Positions 18,531-26,777 of a DNA stretch of 64,000 nt are shown in pieces. The translations under genes were made by a program, and so were the position numbers. A model generated the notes under the pieces. That model saw nothing but the letters and a program-made list of their open reading frames with translations. It had not been told where the DNA came from and did not search any database. Location of the stretch: NCBI RefSeq assembly GCF_000802185.1, contig NZ_KN676113.1, forward strand, positions 2,952,856 to 3,016,855, read 5' to 3'. How positions within the stretch are numbered: the first letter of the stretch is position 1; each line of letters starts with the position of its first letter. Source of the DNA: Belnapia sp. F-4-1. Its GTDB lineage: Bacteria; Pseudomonadota; Alphaproteobacteria; Acetobacterales; Acetobacteraceae.

Positions 18531-18542
18531 GCTGCGCCCGCC
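18507..18542. terminator. 12 bp stem spanning the SDR stop codon
   Basis: A perfect 12 bp inverted repeat (GGCGGGCGCAGC / GCTGCGCCCGCC) encloses a 12-base loop that contains the SDR stop codon, between two convergent genes. It would fold in transcripts of either strand and may act as a bidirectional terminator, although no T-tract is present. Confidence 0.45.
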
Positions 18543-18549
18543 GCGCGCC

Positions 18550-18906
18550 TTACCGGCGGGCCGGATAGGCGCCGGAGGTGTTGGAGCCGGTGGCGCGGTC
18601 GTAGGCGCGCTCCGCCGCCGTGCCCGGCGGGTTGCCCGGGCGGCCATCGGCCTGGCGCGGATAGGCGCCGGAGAGATCGGTGCCGGCGGTGCGGTCCACG
18701 GCGCGCTCGGCGGCAGTGCCGCTCGGGTTGTTGCCGCGGCCATCGGCCGAGGTGCGGGGGCTGTCCGTCGCCCGGTCATAGGCGCGCTGCAGCGCCGTGC
18801 TCGGCGGGTTGCCGGCGGTGCCGTCGCGCGGGCCGCTGCTGCATGCGGCAAGGCCAGCCAGCAGGGCTGTCGCAGCGAGGGCGGGCAGCAGGCGAGGGGA
18901 TGTCAT
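18550..18906 (-). CDS. Small repeat lipoprotein
   Basis: A 118-residue lipoprotein: signal with lipobox LAAC (LLAGLAACSSG), then a soluble region built of repeated NPPxTAxxRAYDRAT and DLSGAYPRQADGRPG-like units, three to four copies of differing decay. ATG 18906 is preceded by AAGGAG at eight bases. The hydrophilic, repeat-based body suggests a disordered envelope protein. No known domain. It converges on the SDR gene with 19 bp between the stops. Confidence 0.75.
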   Translation of the reverse strand: MTSPRLLPALAATALLAGLAACSSGPRDGTAGNPPSTALQRAYDRATDSPRTSADGRGNNPSGTAAERAVDRTAGTDLSGAYPRQADGRPGNPPGTAAERAYDRATGSNTSGAYPARR

Positions 18907-19021
18907 CGGACTGGCTCCTTCTGGTTGTGTCGTTGCGCTAAAGCAGGGGACACCCGCGGGTTCCGTACCGATCGCGCTTCCGCTACAGCGCGATGACGAA
19001 CGATTTCGGGAGGGCATGGAC

Positions 19022-19834
19022 ATGGCAGGCAGCTTGCGCGTGGCGATCGGCGGTCTCGGCGCCATCGGCGGCCATCTGGCCCGGGCGCTGGATGCGGGCG
19101 TGGATGGCCTGCGCCTCACCGCCGTCGCGGCGCGGGACCAGGGCAAGGCCCGCCAGGTCGTTGCCGGCTTCCGCAGCCCGCCGGCGCTGGTCCCGCTCGC
19201 CGAACTCGCCGACGAGGCCGATGTGGTGGTCGAGGCCGCCCCCGCCGCCGTCTTCGAGGCCATCGCCGGGGCCGCCATCGCCCGTGGCCGCATCTTCGTC
19301 CCGAGCAGCGTCGGCGCCTTGCTGCCGCGGATGCACCTGATCGACCGCGCCCGCGAGACCGGCGCCCGCATCATCGTCCCGACCGGCGCGCTGCTCGGCC
19401 TGGATGCCGTCCGTGCCGCTGCCGAGGGGCCGGTCGCCAGCGTCACCATCGAGACGCGGAAGCCGCCCCGTGGCCTCGAGGGTGCGCCCTACCTGGTCGA
19501 GAACGGCATCGAGGTGGCGGGACTGACCGCGCCGCGCCTCGTCTTCAAGGGCAATGCCTTCGACGCCGCCCGCGGCTTCCCGGCCAATGTGAACGTCGCC
19601 GCCGCGCTGGCGCTGGCCGGCATCGGCCCGGAGCGCACCATGGTCGAGATCTGGGCCGACCCGGCGGTGACGCGCAACACCCACACCATCCGCGTCGAGG
19701 CCGCCGCCGCCCGCCTGACCATGACCATTGAGAACGTGCCGAGCGAGGAGAACCCCCGCACCGGCAAGATCACCCCGCTCTCGATCCTTGCCTGCCTGCG
19801 CGGCCTGACCAGCACGCTGAAGGTCGGGACCTGA
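19022..19834 (+). CDS. nadX: L-aspartate dehydrogenase
   Basis: A 270-residue NAD(P)-dependent enzyme that oxidises aspartate to iminoaspartate/oxaloacetate, either for NAD synthesis or aspartate catabolism. GGLGAIGGHLARAL near residue 10 is the Rossmann loop; FVPSSVGALLPRMHLIDRA, PTGALLGLDAV and NPFPANVNVAA-like GFPANVNVAAAL are family motifs, and the catalytic His lies in RNTHTIRVEA. ATG 19022 is preferred over 19016 because GGGAGG is at the right spacing. No nadA/nadC nearby, so the pathway role is open. Confidence 0.88.
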   Translation: MAGSLRVAIGGLGAIGGHLARALDAGVDGLRLTAVAARDQGKARQVVAGFRSPPALVPLAELADEADVVVEAAPAAVFEAIAGAAIARGRIFVPSSVGALLPRMHLIDRARETGARIIVPTGALLGLDAVRAAAEGPVASVTIETRKPPRGLEGAPYLVENGIEVAGLTAPRLVFKGNAFDAARGFPANVNVAAALALAGIGPERTMVEIWADPAVTRNTHTIRVEAAAARLTMTIENVPSEENPRTGKITPLSILACLRGLTSTLKVGT

Positions 19835-20719
19835 TCAGGCGCGGGCGGCCAGCACTCCGCCGCCCGCGACCAGCCCCGCCGCCGCGGCGACCTGCCAGGT
19901 GAGCGTCCCCTCGCCGAGTGCGATCAGCAGCAGGGTGGAGGCGATCGGCGTCGCATAGGCCAGCGTGCCCAGCAGCCGCGGGTCGCCCCGCTTCATCCCG
20001 ATATCCCAGAGAAAGAAAGCCGCCCCCATCGGCCCGAGCCCCATCAGCGCCACCGCCAGCCATTGCCGCGGCCCCGGCATGGCCGGCGGCTCGAAGCCGA
20101 GATGCGCCGCCAGGGCCAGCAGCGCCGAAACCAGGCAGAACCCCGCCACCGCCTCGGTCGGCACGCCCGATAGCCGGCCGGACAGGACGGAATAGAGCGC
20201 CCAGGTCAGTGCCGCCCCGATGGCGCAGGCGAAGCCCGCCATCGCCTCGGCCGGGAAGCGCGCCCCGCCGGCCAGCAGCACCGCCGCCCCCGCCGCCCCC
20301 AATGCCACCCCGGCCAGCCGCCGCGGCCCGAGCGGCAGCCCAAGGATCGGCGCCGCCAGCAGCACGATCAGCAGCGGCCAGAGATAGTTCAACAGGTTGG
20401 CCTCGAGCGGCGGCGCCAGGGCGAGCGCGGCGAAATAGAGGGCGTGGTACCCCGCCAGCCCGCCCACCCCATGCGCCCAGGCCAGCGGCGACTGCCGCAG
20501 CGCGCCGAGCCGCCCTCGCATCGCCAGCATGGCCAGCCCCAGCACCCCGCCGGCGGCGAAGCCGAGCGCGGTCAGCAGCAACGGCGGCAGCGGCTGTGCC
20601 AGCAGGGCGAGCGGCGCGAGGAAGGCCCAGAGCGCGAGCGCGGCGCATCCCGCAAGCGTGGCATTGTTCGACAAGTTGAATGGGTTCCAAAAACGCGGCG
20701 GCACCATATGCTGCGCCAC
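19835..20719 (-). CDS. EamA/DMT-family transporter
   Basis: A 294-residue exporter-type membrane protein with ten hydrophobic segments and two EamA repeats. The segment ATLAGCAALALWAFLAPL resembles YddG-like amino-acid exporters. The reading frame opens at GTG 20719; ATG 20707 or TTG 20674 are also possible and the last would place the start just before the conserved segment, leaving 66 bp to the divergent gene. It converges directly on the aspartate dehydrogenase stop. Substrate unknown. Confidence 0.85.
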   Translation of the reverse strand: MAQHMVPPRFWNPFNLSNNATLAGCAALALWAFLAPLALLAQPLPPLLLTALGFAAGGVLGLAMLAMRGRLGALRQSPLAWAHGVGGLAGYHALYFAALALAPPLEANLLNYLWPLLIVLLAAPILGLPLGPRRLAGVALGAAGAAVLLAGGARFPAEAMAGFACAIGAALTWALYSVLSGRLSGVPTEAVAGFCLVSALLALAAHLGFEPPAMPGPRQWLAVALMGLGPMGAAFFLWDIGMKRGDPRLLGTLAYATPIASTLLLIALGEGTLTWQVAAAAGLVAGGGVLAARA

Positions 20720-20740
20720 AGCATTTGCGGAGACGCCTCC

Positions 20741-21082
20741 ATGGGATTCCTCGCCCAGTTCGTCATCACTGCCTTCGCCCTCTGGGCCGCGACGCAGATC
20801 GTTTCCGGCATCGCGGTGCGCAGCATGCCGAGCCTGTTGCTGGCGGCGCTGATCTTCGGGCTGGTGAATGCGGTGGTGCGGCCGGTGCTGGTGCTGCTTT
20901 CCCTGCCGCTGACGATCCTGACCCTCGGCCTCTTCCTGCTGGTCATCAACGCGGCGATGCTCGGCCTCACCGCCGCGCTGCTGCCCGGCTTCCGCGTCGA
21001 TGGGTTCTGGCCGGCGCTGCTCGGCTCGATCGTCGTCTCGGTGGTGAGCTGGGCGGCGGCCCGGCTCTTCGCCGGATTCTAG
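20741..21082 (+). CDS. Phage-holin-4-family small membrane protein
   Basis: A 113-residue protein with four hydrophobic segments and the core FGLVNAVVRPVLVLLSLPLTILTLGLFLLVINA, which is the hallmark of the chromosomal holin-4 / PF04020 family. Despite the name there are no phage genes around; most members are membrane proteins of unknown role. Ribosome site GGAG lies ahead of ATG 20741. Its TAG stop overlaps the stop of the convergent aminotransferase in a CTAG. Confidence 0.88.
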   Translation: MGFLAQFVITAFALWAATQIVSGIAVRSMPSLLLAALIFGLVNAVVRPVLVLLSLPLTILTLGLFLLVINAAMLGLTAALLPGFRVDGFWPALLGSIVVSVVSWAAARLFAGF

Positions 21083-22008
21083 TCGCCGAAGGTCAGGTCG
21101 ACCGCCGGATGCGGCTCCCGCCCCTCGCAGGCGTCGAGGTAGCGGAGCAGGATGCGGTCGAGCACCGGGGCGGGGCCCATCGGCCGCTCATCCATGGAGC
21201 CGATGACGGTGATGTCGTTCAGCGTGCCGACGGCGGCGATCTCATCCGCGATGATGAGCTCCGTCCGCTCGATCGGCCGCCGCTCGAAGCCAATGCCGAG
21301 ATCGGCGCAGAGGGCCGCGATGATGTCGATGGTGATGCTCTCGAAGGCGCCCTCGCTGGCCGGCGGCGCCACCACCGTGCCGTCCCGCACCATCACCAGG
21401 CCGGAGCCGATGAACTCCGCCACGCGTCCCTGCTCGTTCAGCAGCACCATCTCGGGATAGCCCCGGCTGCGTCCTTCGATCTTGGCGAAGCGGGCGGCGA
21501 GGTAATTGAAGCTCGACTTGATGCGCGCCGGCACGGCGTTGTCCGCAGCCCGCCGCCAGGTGGAGACGCCGGTCGCCATCCGCGCCGGCACGCCTCGCGG
21601 ATAATGGTAGGCGGCCAGCACCAGGTCGGTGCTGTCGCCGACGCCCCAGTGCCCCTCGACCAGGAAGAGGGTGGCGCGAATCCACATGTTGCGCGCCGGC
21701 TCGCGCTGGCAGGCGGTGATGGCGTGGCAGGCGGCGTCATACGCCTCGAAGCTCATGGCGAAGGGCATGTGCATCAGCGCGGCGGAGCGCTTCAGCCGCT
21801 GGTAGTGCCGCCGCATCGCCAGCAGGCCGAACCGCCCGTCCGGTTGCCAGAAGCCCTTCAGCCCCTCGAAGACGTTCATGCCGCGCTGGCACCCTTCGGA
21901 GGTGACGTGCAGCACCGCCTCCTCCCAGGGGCGCACCCGGCCGCCGGCATAGATCCAGAGTGGCCGCTGCAACTGCGGCTTGGGCGAGGGCGCCGATACT
22001 TGATTCAT
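21079..22008 (-). CDS. Class IV aminotransferase (branched-chain type)
   Basis: A 309-residue fold-type IV PLP enzyme. The PLP lysine lies in RIKSSFNYLAARFAKIEG near residue 160; MVLLNEQGRVAEFIGSG and GAFESITIDI are the motifs shared with IlvE and D-amino-acid transaminase. The opening IYAGGRVRPWEEAVLHVTSEG fits the branched-chain aminotransferase group, but several positions differ from classical IlvE, so another amino donor is possible. Preceded by a weak ribosome site. Not in an operon with ilv genes. Confidence 0.85.
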   Translation of the reverse strand: MNQVSAPSPKPQLQRPLWIYAGGRVRPWEEAVLHVTSEGCQRGMNVFEGLKGFWQPDGRFGLLAMRRHYQRLKRSAALMHMPFAMSFEAYDAACHAITACQREPARNMWIRATLFLVEGHWGVGDSTDLVLAAYHYPRGVPARMATGVSTWRRAADNAVPARIKSSFNYLAARFAKIEGRSRGYPEMVLLNEQGRVAEFIGSGLVMVRDGTVVAPPASEGAFESITIDIIAALCADLGIGFERRPIERTELIIADEIAAVGTLNDITVIGSMDERPMGPAPVLDRILLRYLDACEGREPHPAVDLTFGD

Positions 22009-22132
22009 GCTTATGTCCGCACGCTGCGCCGTATGGCCTTTTTCGAAGCGAAATCGATCCTAACCGCGGCTTCCGCAGCGCGGGACACACTTATCCGTTC
22101 ATTACGAAATCGCCAGAAACCGGACCGCTGCA

Positions 22133-23128
22133 TCAAGGCCCGGCCATCAGTTCCCGGCCTGGTCCTGCGCCTGCCTGCCCTGCCTCACGGTGCAGGCGGC
22201 GCAGCGGCACGGCGCTGAAGGGGCTGTCCGCGGCCTCGATCACCGGGTCGAAGCGGAGTCCGGCGAGCAGCCCGCGCAGGATGATGCCGGCCTTGGCGAA
22301 TTCCCCGCCGATGGCGAGGTCGAGCGCCTGCAGCCCCTGCTGCCGCAGCAGCCGCAGCATGGCACGCCCGCCCTCGAAGCGACGCCTGAGGAAGACGTCG
22401 TTGCGGATCCTGTAGAAGTGGTAGGCGATCCGCACCGGGTCGCGCTCGGTGTGGATGTCGAGCGCGCCGGCGATCCGGCGGAAATGCAGCGCGCAGCTGT
22501 CGCCGACGATGAAGCCCGGCCGGTCCCGCGTCACCCGCAGCGTGAACTCGGTATCCTCGCCCCAGATGAACATCCCGGCGATCGGCAGGCCATGCCGCTC
22601 CAGCGTCTCACGCGGCACCAGGTCGGAGACCAGCGCGGTGCGGATGACGGGCAGGAGCCGGTGCTCCAGCAGGTCGGGCCAGTTCTCGTAGGCGAGCGCG
22701 TTCCGCCGCCGGTCGACCTCCGGCACGTTCATCGCCTGGCCGTCCGGCGCCCGCACCACGGAGCTGAGGAAGGCCGGCGTCACCTGCCGCTCCGCCAGAA
22801 GCGCGGCCGCGGCCAGCAGCCCTTCGAGCGCATCCGGCTCCGGCAGCACGTCGTCGTCCATCACCCAGACATAGTCGGCGCCCGTCTGGTAGCCGAGCCG
22901 CATCATCAGGTTGAAGCCGCCCGCCGCGCCGATGTTGCGCTCCAGCACATGCGCTTCCACCTGGCCGAGCCAGGCCGTCTCCAGCATGGCCGGAGTGCCG
23001 TCGGTGCTCGCATTGTCGAGGACGATGATGCGGTCGCAGGGCCTTGTCTGCGCCGCCAGCGCGGCCAGGCAGCGGCCTAGCAACTCCTTCCGGTTGTAGG
23101 TCAGGACCACCGCGCAGACCTGTACCAT
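22133..23128 (-). CDS. Family 2 glycosyltransferase
   Basis: A 331-residue GT-A glycosyltransferase. VCAVVLTYNRKELLGRCLAA opens the fold, LDNASTDGT follows, and WVMDDDVLPEPDAL holds the metal-binding DDD; WGEDTEF near residue 205 is the likely catalytic ED. Resembles rhamnosyl/galactofuranosyl-transferase-like GT2 enzymes. I choose ATG 23128 (MVQVCAVV) with GGAG ten bases upstream; upstream in-frame ATGs exist to 23167. Solitary, so the glycan target is unknown. Confidence 0.85.
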   Translation of the reverse strand: MVQVCAVVLTYNRKELLGRCLAALAAQTRPCDRIIVLDNASTDGTPAMLETAWLGQVEAHVLERNIGAAGGFNLMMRLGYQTGADYVWVMDDDVLPEPDALEGLLAAAALLAERQVTPAFLSSVVRAPDGQAMNVPEVDRRRNALAYENWPDLLEHRLLPVIRTALVSDLVPRETLERHGLPIAGMFIWGEDTEFTLRVTRDRPGFIVGDSCALHFRRIAGALDIHTERDPVRIAYHFYRIRNDVFLRRRFEGGRAMLRLLRQQGLQALDLAIGGEFAKAGIILRGLLAGLRFDPVIEAADSPFSAVPLRRLHREAGQAGAGPGRELMAGP

Positions 23129-23266
23129 GCCGAGGCATCTCCGCATTACGCTCATGGAGAAGCGCATGCCGTTTCGGCCGCGTCCAATATCCTCTCGGTG
23201 AGGCGGAGCCAGCTCCGATCACATCGCTTCATCCGGCCGGAGGCATTCGCTCGCCGTGGCGCCGCC

Positions 23267-23878
23267 CTAGCCGCCGGTCAGCCTTCGCCAGGGCTCCCAG
23301 GACTCGATCAGCGCCGCCATGGCGGCGTAGCCGGCGCTGTCGGGGTGGATGCCGTCGCCCTTCGCCGCGCCGTGCCGCCAGGCGCCGTTCGCCGAGAGCG
23401 GCCCATGTAGCGGCAGGAAGGGCGCCTGCACCGCCGCCGCCACCGCCGCGAGCTCGGGCGAGAGGGCGGCGGTGCGCGCATCATGCCCGGCATCGTGCAG
23501 CGCCGGCGGCGGGCCCAACATCAGCGTCGTCCATCGCGCCGCCGACCAGCCAAGCATCGCCGCGGCATTGTCGAGCGTCGCCTCCAGCGGCACCCGCGGC
23601 ATGCCGTCCTCGAAGGTCACGTCATTGGCGCCGAAGCAGAACACCACTGCATGGGTGTCGCCGCTGGCGGCGAGCAGCCGGGCCAGCACTTCCGCCTCGG
23701 CCCGGCGGCGGATGTCGGCGCTGGTGTCGCGGCGGATGCCGAGGTTGTAGGAGGTCGTCGCAACGCCGCGTCCCCAGGCCGCGGCGGTGATGCGCCCGAC
23801 ATAGCCGAGCGCCGTCTCGTCGCCGGCACCGGCGGTGAAGCTGTCACCGACGAAGCAGATGCGGAGGTCGTGGCTCAT
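23267..23878 (-). CDS. SGNH/GDSL-family hydrolase
   Basis: A 203-residue cytoplasmic lipase/esterase-like protein. Block I is ICFVGDSFTAGAGD with the nucleophile Ser, block III is CFGANDVTF with the oxyanion Asn, and block V is GDGIHPDSAGY with catalytic Asp and His. ATG 23878 overlaps the upstream YCII gene stop by ATGA, so the two are coupled. No signal peptide. Substrate unknown. Confidence 0.88.
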   Translation of the reverse strand: MSHDLRICFVGDSFTAGAGDETALGYVGRITAAAWGRGVATTSYNLGIRRDTSADIRRRAEAEVLARLLAASGDTHAVVFCFGANDVTFEDGMPRVPLEATLDNAAAMLGWSAARWTTLMLGPPPALHDAGHDARTAALSPELAAVAAAVQAPFLPLHGPLSANGAWRHGAAKGDGIHPDSAGYAAMAALIESWEPWRRLTGG

Positions 23879-24525
23879 GCCGCGCCTGGCAGCTTCCGGT
23901 AGGGCAGCGGCGCGAAGCGCGTCGGGTGGAGGGCGATGTCCTGCCACACGCCGCCGGTGACATAGGGATCCTCCGCCAGCCAGGCGCGGGCCGAGGCCTC
24001 GTCCGCCCTGGCGATGACGGCGATGGAGCCGATCATCCGCCCCTCCGGTGCATCGAGGATGGCGCCCCCCATGGCGAGCGTTCCATCCTCCGCCATCGGC
24101 CGAACCCGCTCCATATGCGCGCCGCGCACGGCGAGGCGCCGCTGCTCCGCCCCTGCGTCCCGCCCGTCCATGGCGAGGATGACCATATGGGTGGGGGCGC
24201 TGGCGATCGGCGCGCCGGGCTGCGGCAGCGGCCGGTAGGGCAGGGGAGCGATGCGAAAAGGATAGGTTTCCACCTTCTGCCACACGCCCTCGTGGTTGAA
24301 GGGCTCGGCGGCAAGATAGGCATCGAGCCCCGCCCGGTCCGGCACGTCCAGCACCATCAGCGAGCCGGCGGCCCGCCCCGCGGCGGTGAAGAGCGGTACG
24401 CCGAGCGCCAGCCGCCCATCCGCCGCCCAGGCCGTAACCACATCGAGATGCCGGTCCCGCACGGCCATGCGCCGGGCGGATGCGCCCTCGTCATCGCCGT
24501 CGAAAGCCAGGACTGCGTAACCCAT
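23875..24525 (-). CDS. Tandem YCII-domain protein
   Basis: A 216-residue protein with two YCII-like ferredoxin-fold domains of about 95 residues each. Repeat one runs from VLAFDGDDEGASARRMAVRDRHLDV, repeat two from VILAMDGRDAGAEQRRLAVRGAHMERV; both have the AxxxxHxxxx core and end in ...FRIAPLPYRPL and ...TRFAPLPYRKL. Single YCII domains normally dimerise through this surface, so the fusion is a built-in dimer. Coupled to the SGNH hydrolase. Function of YCII proteins is generally unknown. Confidence 0.85.
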   Translation of the reverse strand: MGYAVLAFDGDDEGASARRMAVRDRHLDVVTAWAADGRLALGVPLFTAAGRAAGSLMVLDVPDRAGLDAYLAAEPFNHEGVWQKVETYPFRIAPLPYRPLPQPGAPIASAPTHMVILAMDGRDAGAEQRRLAVRGAHMERVRPMAEDGTLAMGGAILDAPEGRMIGSIAVIARADEASARAWLAEDPYVTGGVWQDIALHPTRFAPLPYRKLPGAA

Positions 24526-24594
24526 ACCGGAATCCTCCCGCGCCGAGGATGGCGTGCGGGGCGCGGGAAGACCAGAGTGCTATTGGCCGGGGTG

Positions 24595-24837
24595 CTACTT
24601 GTTGGTGCGCCCCACACGGTTCGGCGTGACGGCGCCGGAGGGGCTGACATCGTTCAGCACATCGCCCTCGATGGTGTTTTCGCCCTCGATCACCTCCGGG
24701 TCGACGCCGGTGCGGGAAAAAATGCCCTTGGAAGTGCCGATGCCGGGGTTGCGCTCCAGGTCGTCGGGCGGGCGCGGCGTGTCGACGCTGCGGCCGTCGC
24801 CGGGATTGTCGGAACCGATATTGTGCTTGCTGCTCAC
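24595..24837 (-). CDS. Small hydrophilic stress-type protein
   Basis: About 80 residues, very hydrophilic, no Cys or membrane segment (SSKHNIGSDNPGDGRSVDT, then PPDDLERNPGIGTSKGIF). No family recognised. AAGGGGAG lies directly against an ATG at 24843 with no spacing, but six bases from an in-frame GTG at 24837, so I place the start there. A textbook EcfG promoter lies 26 bases upstream of that ATG, so general-stress expression is expected. Confidence 0.65.
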   Translation of the reverse strand: MSSKHNIGSDNPGDGRSVDTPRPPDDLERNPGIGTSKGIFSRTGVDPEVIEGENTIEGDVLNDVSPSGAVTPNRVGRTNK

Positions 24838-24868
24838 TGGCATCTCCCCTTGTCCAGAAGATGCCCTG

Positions 24869-24893
24869 AACGGCCGGCGGCGGATGCTGTTCC
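24869..24893 (-). promoter_or_regulatory. EcfG general stress promoter
   Basis: The minus strand has GGAAC, exactly 16 bases, then CGTT: a perfect match to the alphaproteobacterial EcfG consensus. The CGTT lies about 26 bases upstream of the first possible start codon of the small hydrophilic protein gene, giving a short leader. This indicates membership of the PhyR/EcfG regulon. Confidence 0.7.
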
Positions 24894-24913
24894 CCGCCGC
24901 CGGACGCCACGCC

Positions 24914-25636
24914 TCAGTACATGTGCTGGCCACCGTTGATGGAGAGCGTCGAGCCGGTGATGAAATCCGCATCGTCCCCGGTCAGGAAGACGACGCCGCG
25001 GGCGATGTCCTCCGCCGTGCCGAGCCGCCCGCGCGGGATGCGGGCGATGATCTTCTCGAGCACATCGGCCGGCACCGCGCGCACCATCTCGGTGTCGACA
25101 TAGCCTGGCGCGATGGCGTTGACGGTGATGGAGAGCCGCGCCCCCTCCTGCGCCAGGGCCTTGGTGAAGCCATGGATGCCGGACTTGGCCGCAGCGTAGT
25201 TTACCTGGCCGTACTGCCCGGCCTGGCCGTTGATCGAGCCGATATTGACGATGCGCCCGAATTTCCGCGCCGACATCCCGTCCCAGACCAGCTTCGCCAT
25301 GTTGTAGCAGGAGCCGAGATTGGTATCGATGACGCTGTCCCACATCTCGCGGGTCATGCGCTTCATCGTGCCGTCGCGGGTGATGCCGGCATTGTTCACC
25401 AGGATGTCGACCGGCCCCACTTCGGCCTCGATCTTTTCCACCGCTTCGGCGCAGGAGGTGAAGTCCGAAACGTCGAACTTGTAGCAGGGGATGCCGGTGC
25501 GCTCGGTGAAGGCGGCCGCCGCCGCGTCATTCCCCGCATAGCTGGCGACCACCGTGCGGCCGGCGGCCTTCAGCCCCTCGCTGATTGCGGCGCCGATGCC
25601 GCGTTGCCCGCCGGTGACCAGTGCGACCCGTGCCAT
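24914..25636 (-). CDS. phaB: Acetoacetyl-CoA reductase
   Basis: A 240-residue SDR that reduces acetoacetyl-CoA to 3-hydroxybutyryl-CoA for PHB synthesis. TGGQRGIGAAISEGL is the NADPH loop, NNAGITRDGT the structural motif, and the active site is NIGSINGQAGQYGQVNYAAAKSG with Ser, Tyr and Lys all present. The combination TRDGTMKRM plus GQYGQVNYAAAK is PhaB-like rather than FabG. AGGGAGA precedes ATG 25636. phaA and phaC are not in the window. Confidence 0.92.
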   Translation of the reverse strand: MARVALVTGGQRGIGAAISEGLKAAGRTVVASYAGNDAAAAAFTERTGIPCYKFDVSDFTSCAEAVEKIEAEVGPVDILVNNAGITRDGTMKRMTREMWDSVIDTNLGSCYNMAKLVWDGMSARKFGRIVNIGSINGQAGQYGQVNYAAAKSGIHGFTKALAQEGARLSITVNAIAPGYVDTEMVRAVPADVLEKIIARIPRGRLGTAEDIARGVVFLTGDDADFITGSTLSINGGQHMY

Positions 25637-25783
25637 GAACTTTCTCCCTGTGTTTGCTTGCGCCCCTAGGTCAACGCGGAAAGCGGCGAAGGATCAAGCA
25701 CCAATGATGCAACGAGGCCGGTATTGCCCCGGCCGTCTGGCGGGTCTAGGCCATGCATGCGCGAACTGCCCGGGAAGCCCGCC

Positions 25784-26773
25784 ATGACCCTCCCTGTCCG
25801 CCGGAGCCTACTCCTCGGCCTCGGCGCTGCCGGCCTGATCCGCCCCGCCCTCGTCCACCCTGCCCGTGCCCAGGCGGGGCGCGCGGTCACCGTCGTCGTG
25901 CCCTATGCGGCCGGCGGCGGCACCGACATCACCGCCCGGGAGTTCGCCCAGATCTTCGCCCCGGAGATCGGCCAGACCGTGGTGGTCGACAACCGCGGCG
26001 GCGCGGCCGGCCAGGTCGGCTCGGTCAGCGTCGCGCGCTCGAGGCCGGACGGGACGACGCTGCTCTTCGCAGTCTCCACCAACATCGTCGTCAACCCGCA
26101 TCTGCAGAAGGGCGAGCGCCTCGACCTCGCCACCGCGCTGCAACCGGTGGCGCAGGTGTCCTCCTACCAGTATGTACTGGTGGTGCATCCGGACGTGCCG
26201 GCGAAGACCCTGCCGGAGCTGCTTGCCTTCATCCGCGGCCGGCCGAAGGGGGAGCTGACCTATTCCTCGGGCGGCATCGGCAATGCCAACCACCTGGCCG
26301 GGGTGCTGTTCTCCGAGGCGGCGAAGGTGGAGATGGAGCACGTCCCCTATCGCGGCACCGCCCCCGCCCTGCTCGACGTGGTGGCCGGGCGCGTGACGAT
26401 GAATTTCTCCTCGCCCCCGCCGGCGCTGGCCATGGTGCGGGAGGGCAAGCTGCGCGCCATCGCCGTGACCGGCGAGCGCCGCATCGCCGCCCTGCCGGAT
26501 ATGCCGACCCTGACGGAGGCGGGCCTGCCCAATGCGGTCATCGCCGGCTGGCACGGCGTCTTCGCCCCGGCCGCCACGCCGGCGGAGCTGATGAGCCGCA
26601 TGGAAGCCGCCGCCCGCCGCGCCGCCGCCACACCGAAATTCGCGGAGCGCCTGGCGCATGACGGGCTGGAGCCCGCACCGGACCGCCCTCGCGCCGCCTT
26701 CGCCGCTGCAGTCCGCACCGAGAGCGATTACTGGGCCCGCAAGGTGAAGGAGCTGAACCTCCAGCTCGAATAG
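25784..26773 (+). CDS. Bug/TctC-family periplasmic solute receptor
   Basis: A 329-residue receptor with a signal peptide containing adjacent arginines (LPVRRSLLLGLGAAGL...ARAQA), possibly Tat-dependent. Family motifs VTVVVPYAAGGGTDITAREF, VVVDNRGGAAGQVGS and HVPYRGTAPALLDVVAG are all present. ATG 25784 is chosen with CGGGAAG upstream; other ATGs lie at 25757 and 25724. Orphan: no membrane components nearby. Divergent from phaB. Confidence 0.9.
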   Translation: MTLPVRRSLLLGLGAAGLIRPALVHPARAQAGRAVTVVVPYAAGGGTDITAREFAQIFAPEIGQTVVVDNRGGAAGQVGSVSVARSRPDGTTLLFAVSTNIVVNPHLQKGERLDLATALQPVAQVSSYQYVLVVHPDVPAKTLPELLAFIRGRPKGELTYSSGGIGNANHLAGVLFSEAAKVEMEHVPYRGTAPALLDVVAGRVTMNFSSPPPALAMVREGKLRAIAVTGERRIAALPDMPTLTEAGLPNAVIAGWHGVFAPAATPAELMSRMEAAARRAAATPKFAERLAHDGLEPAPDRPRAAFAAAVRTESDYWARKVKELNLQLE

Positions 26774-26777
26774 GCGC

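Noticed and set aside
20741-21082. Phage holin suggesting a prophage
   Set aside because: The family name is historical; no integrase, capsid, lysin or att-like repeat is near, and chromosomal members are common.
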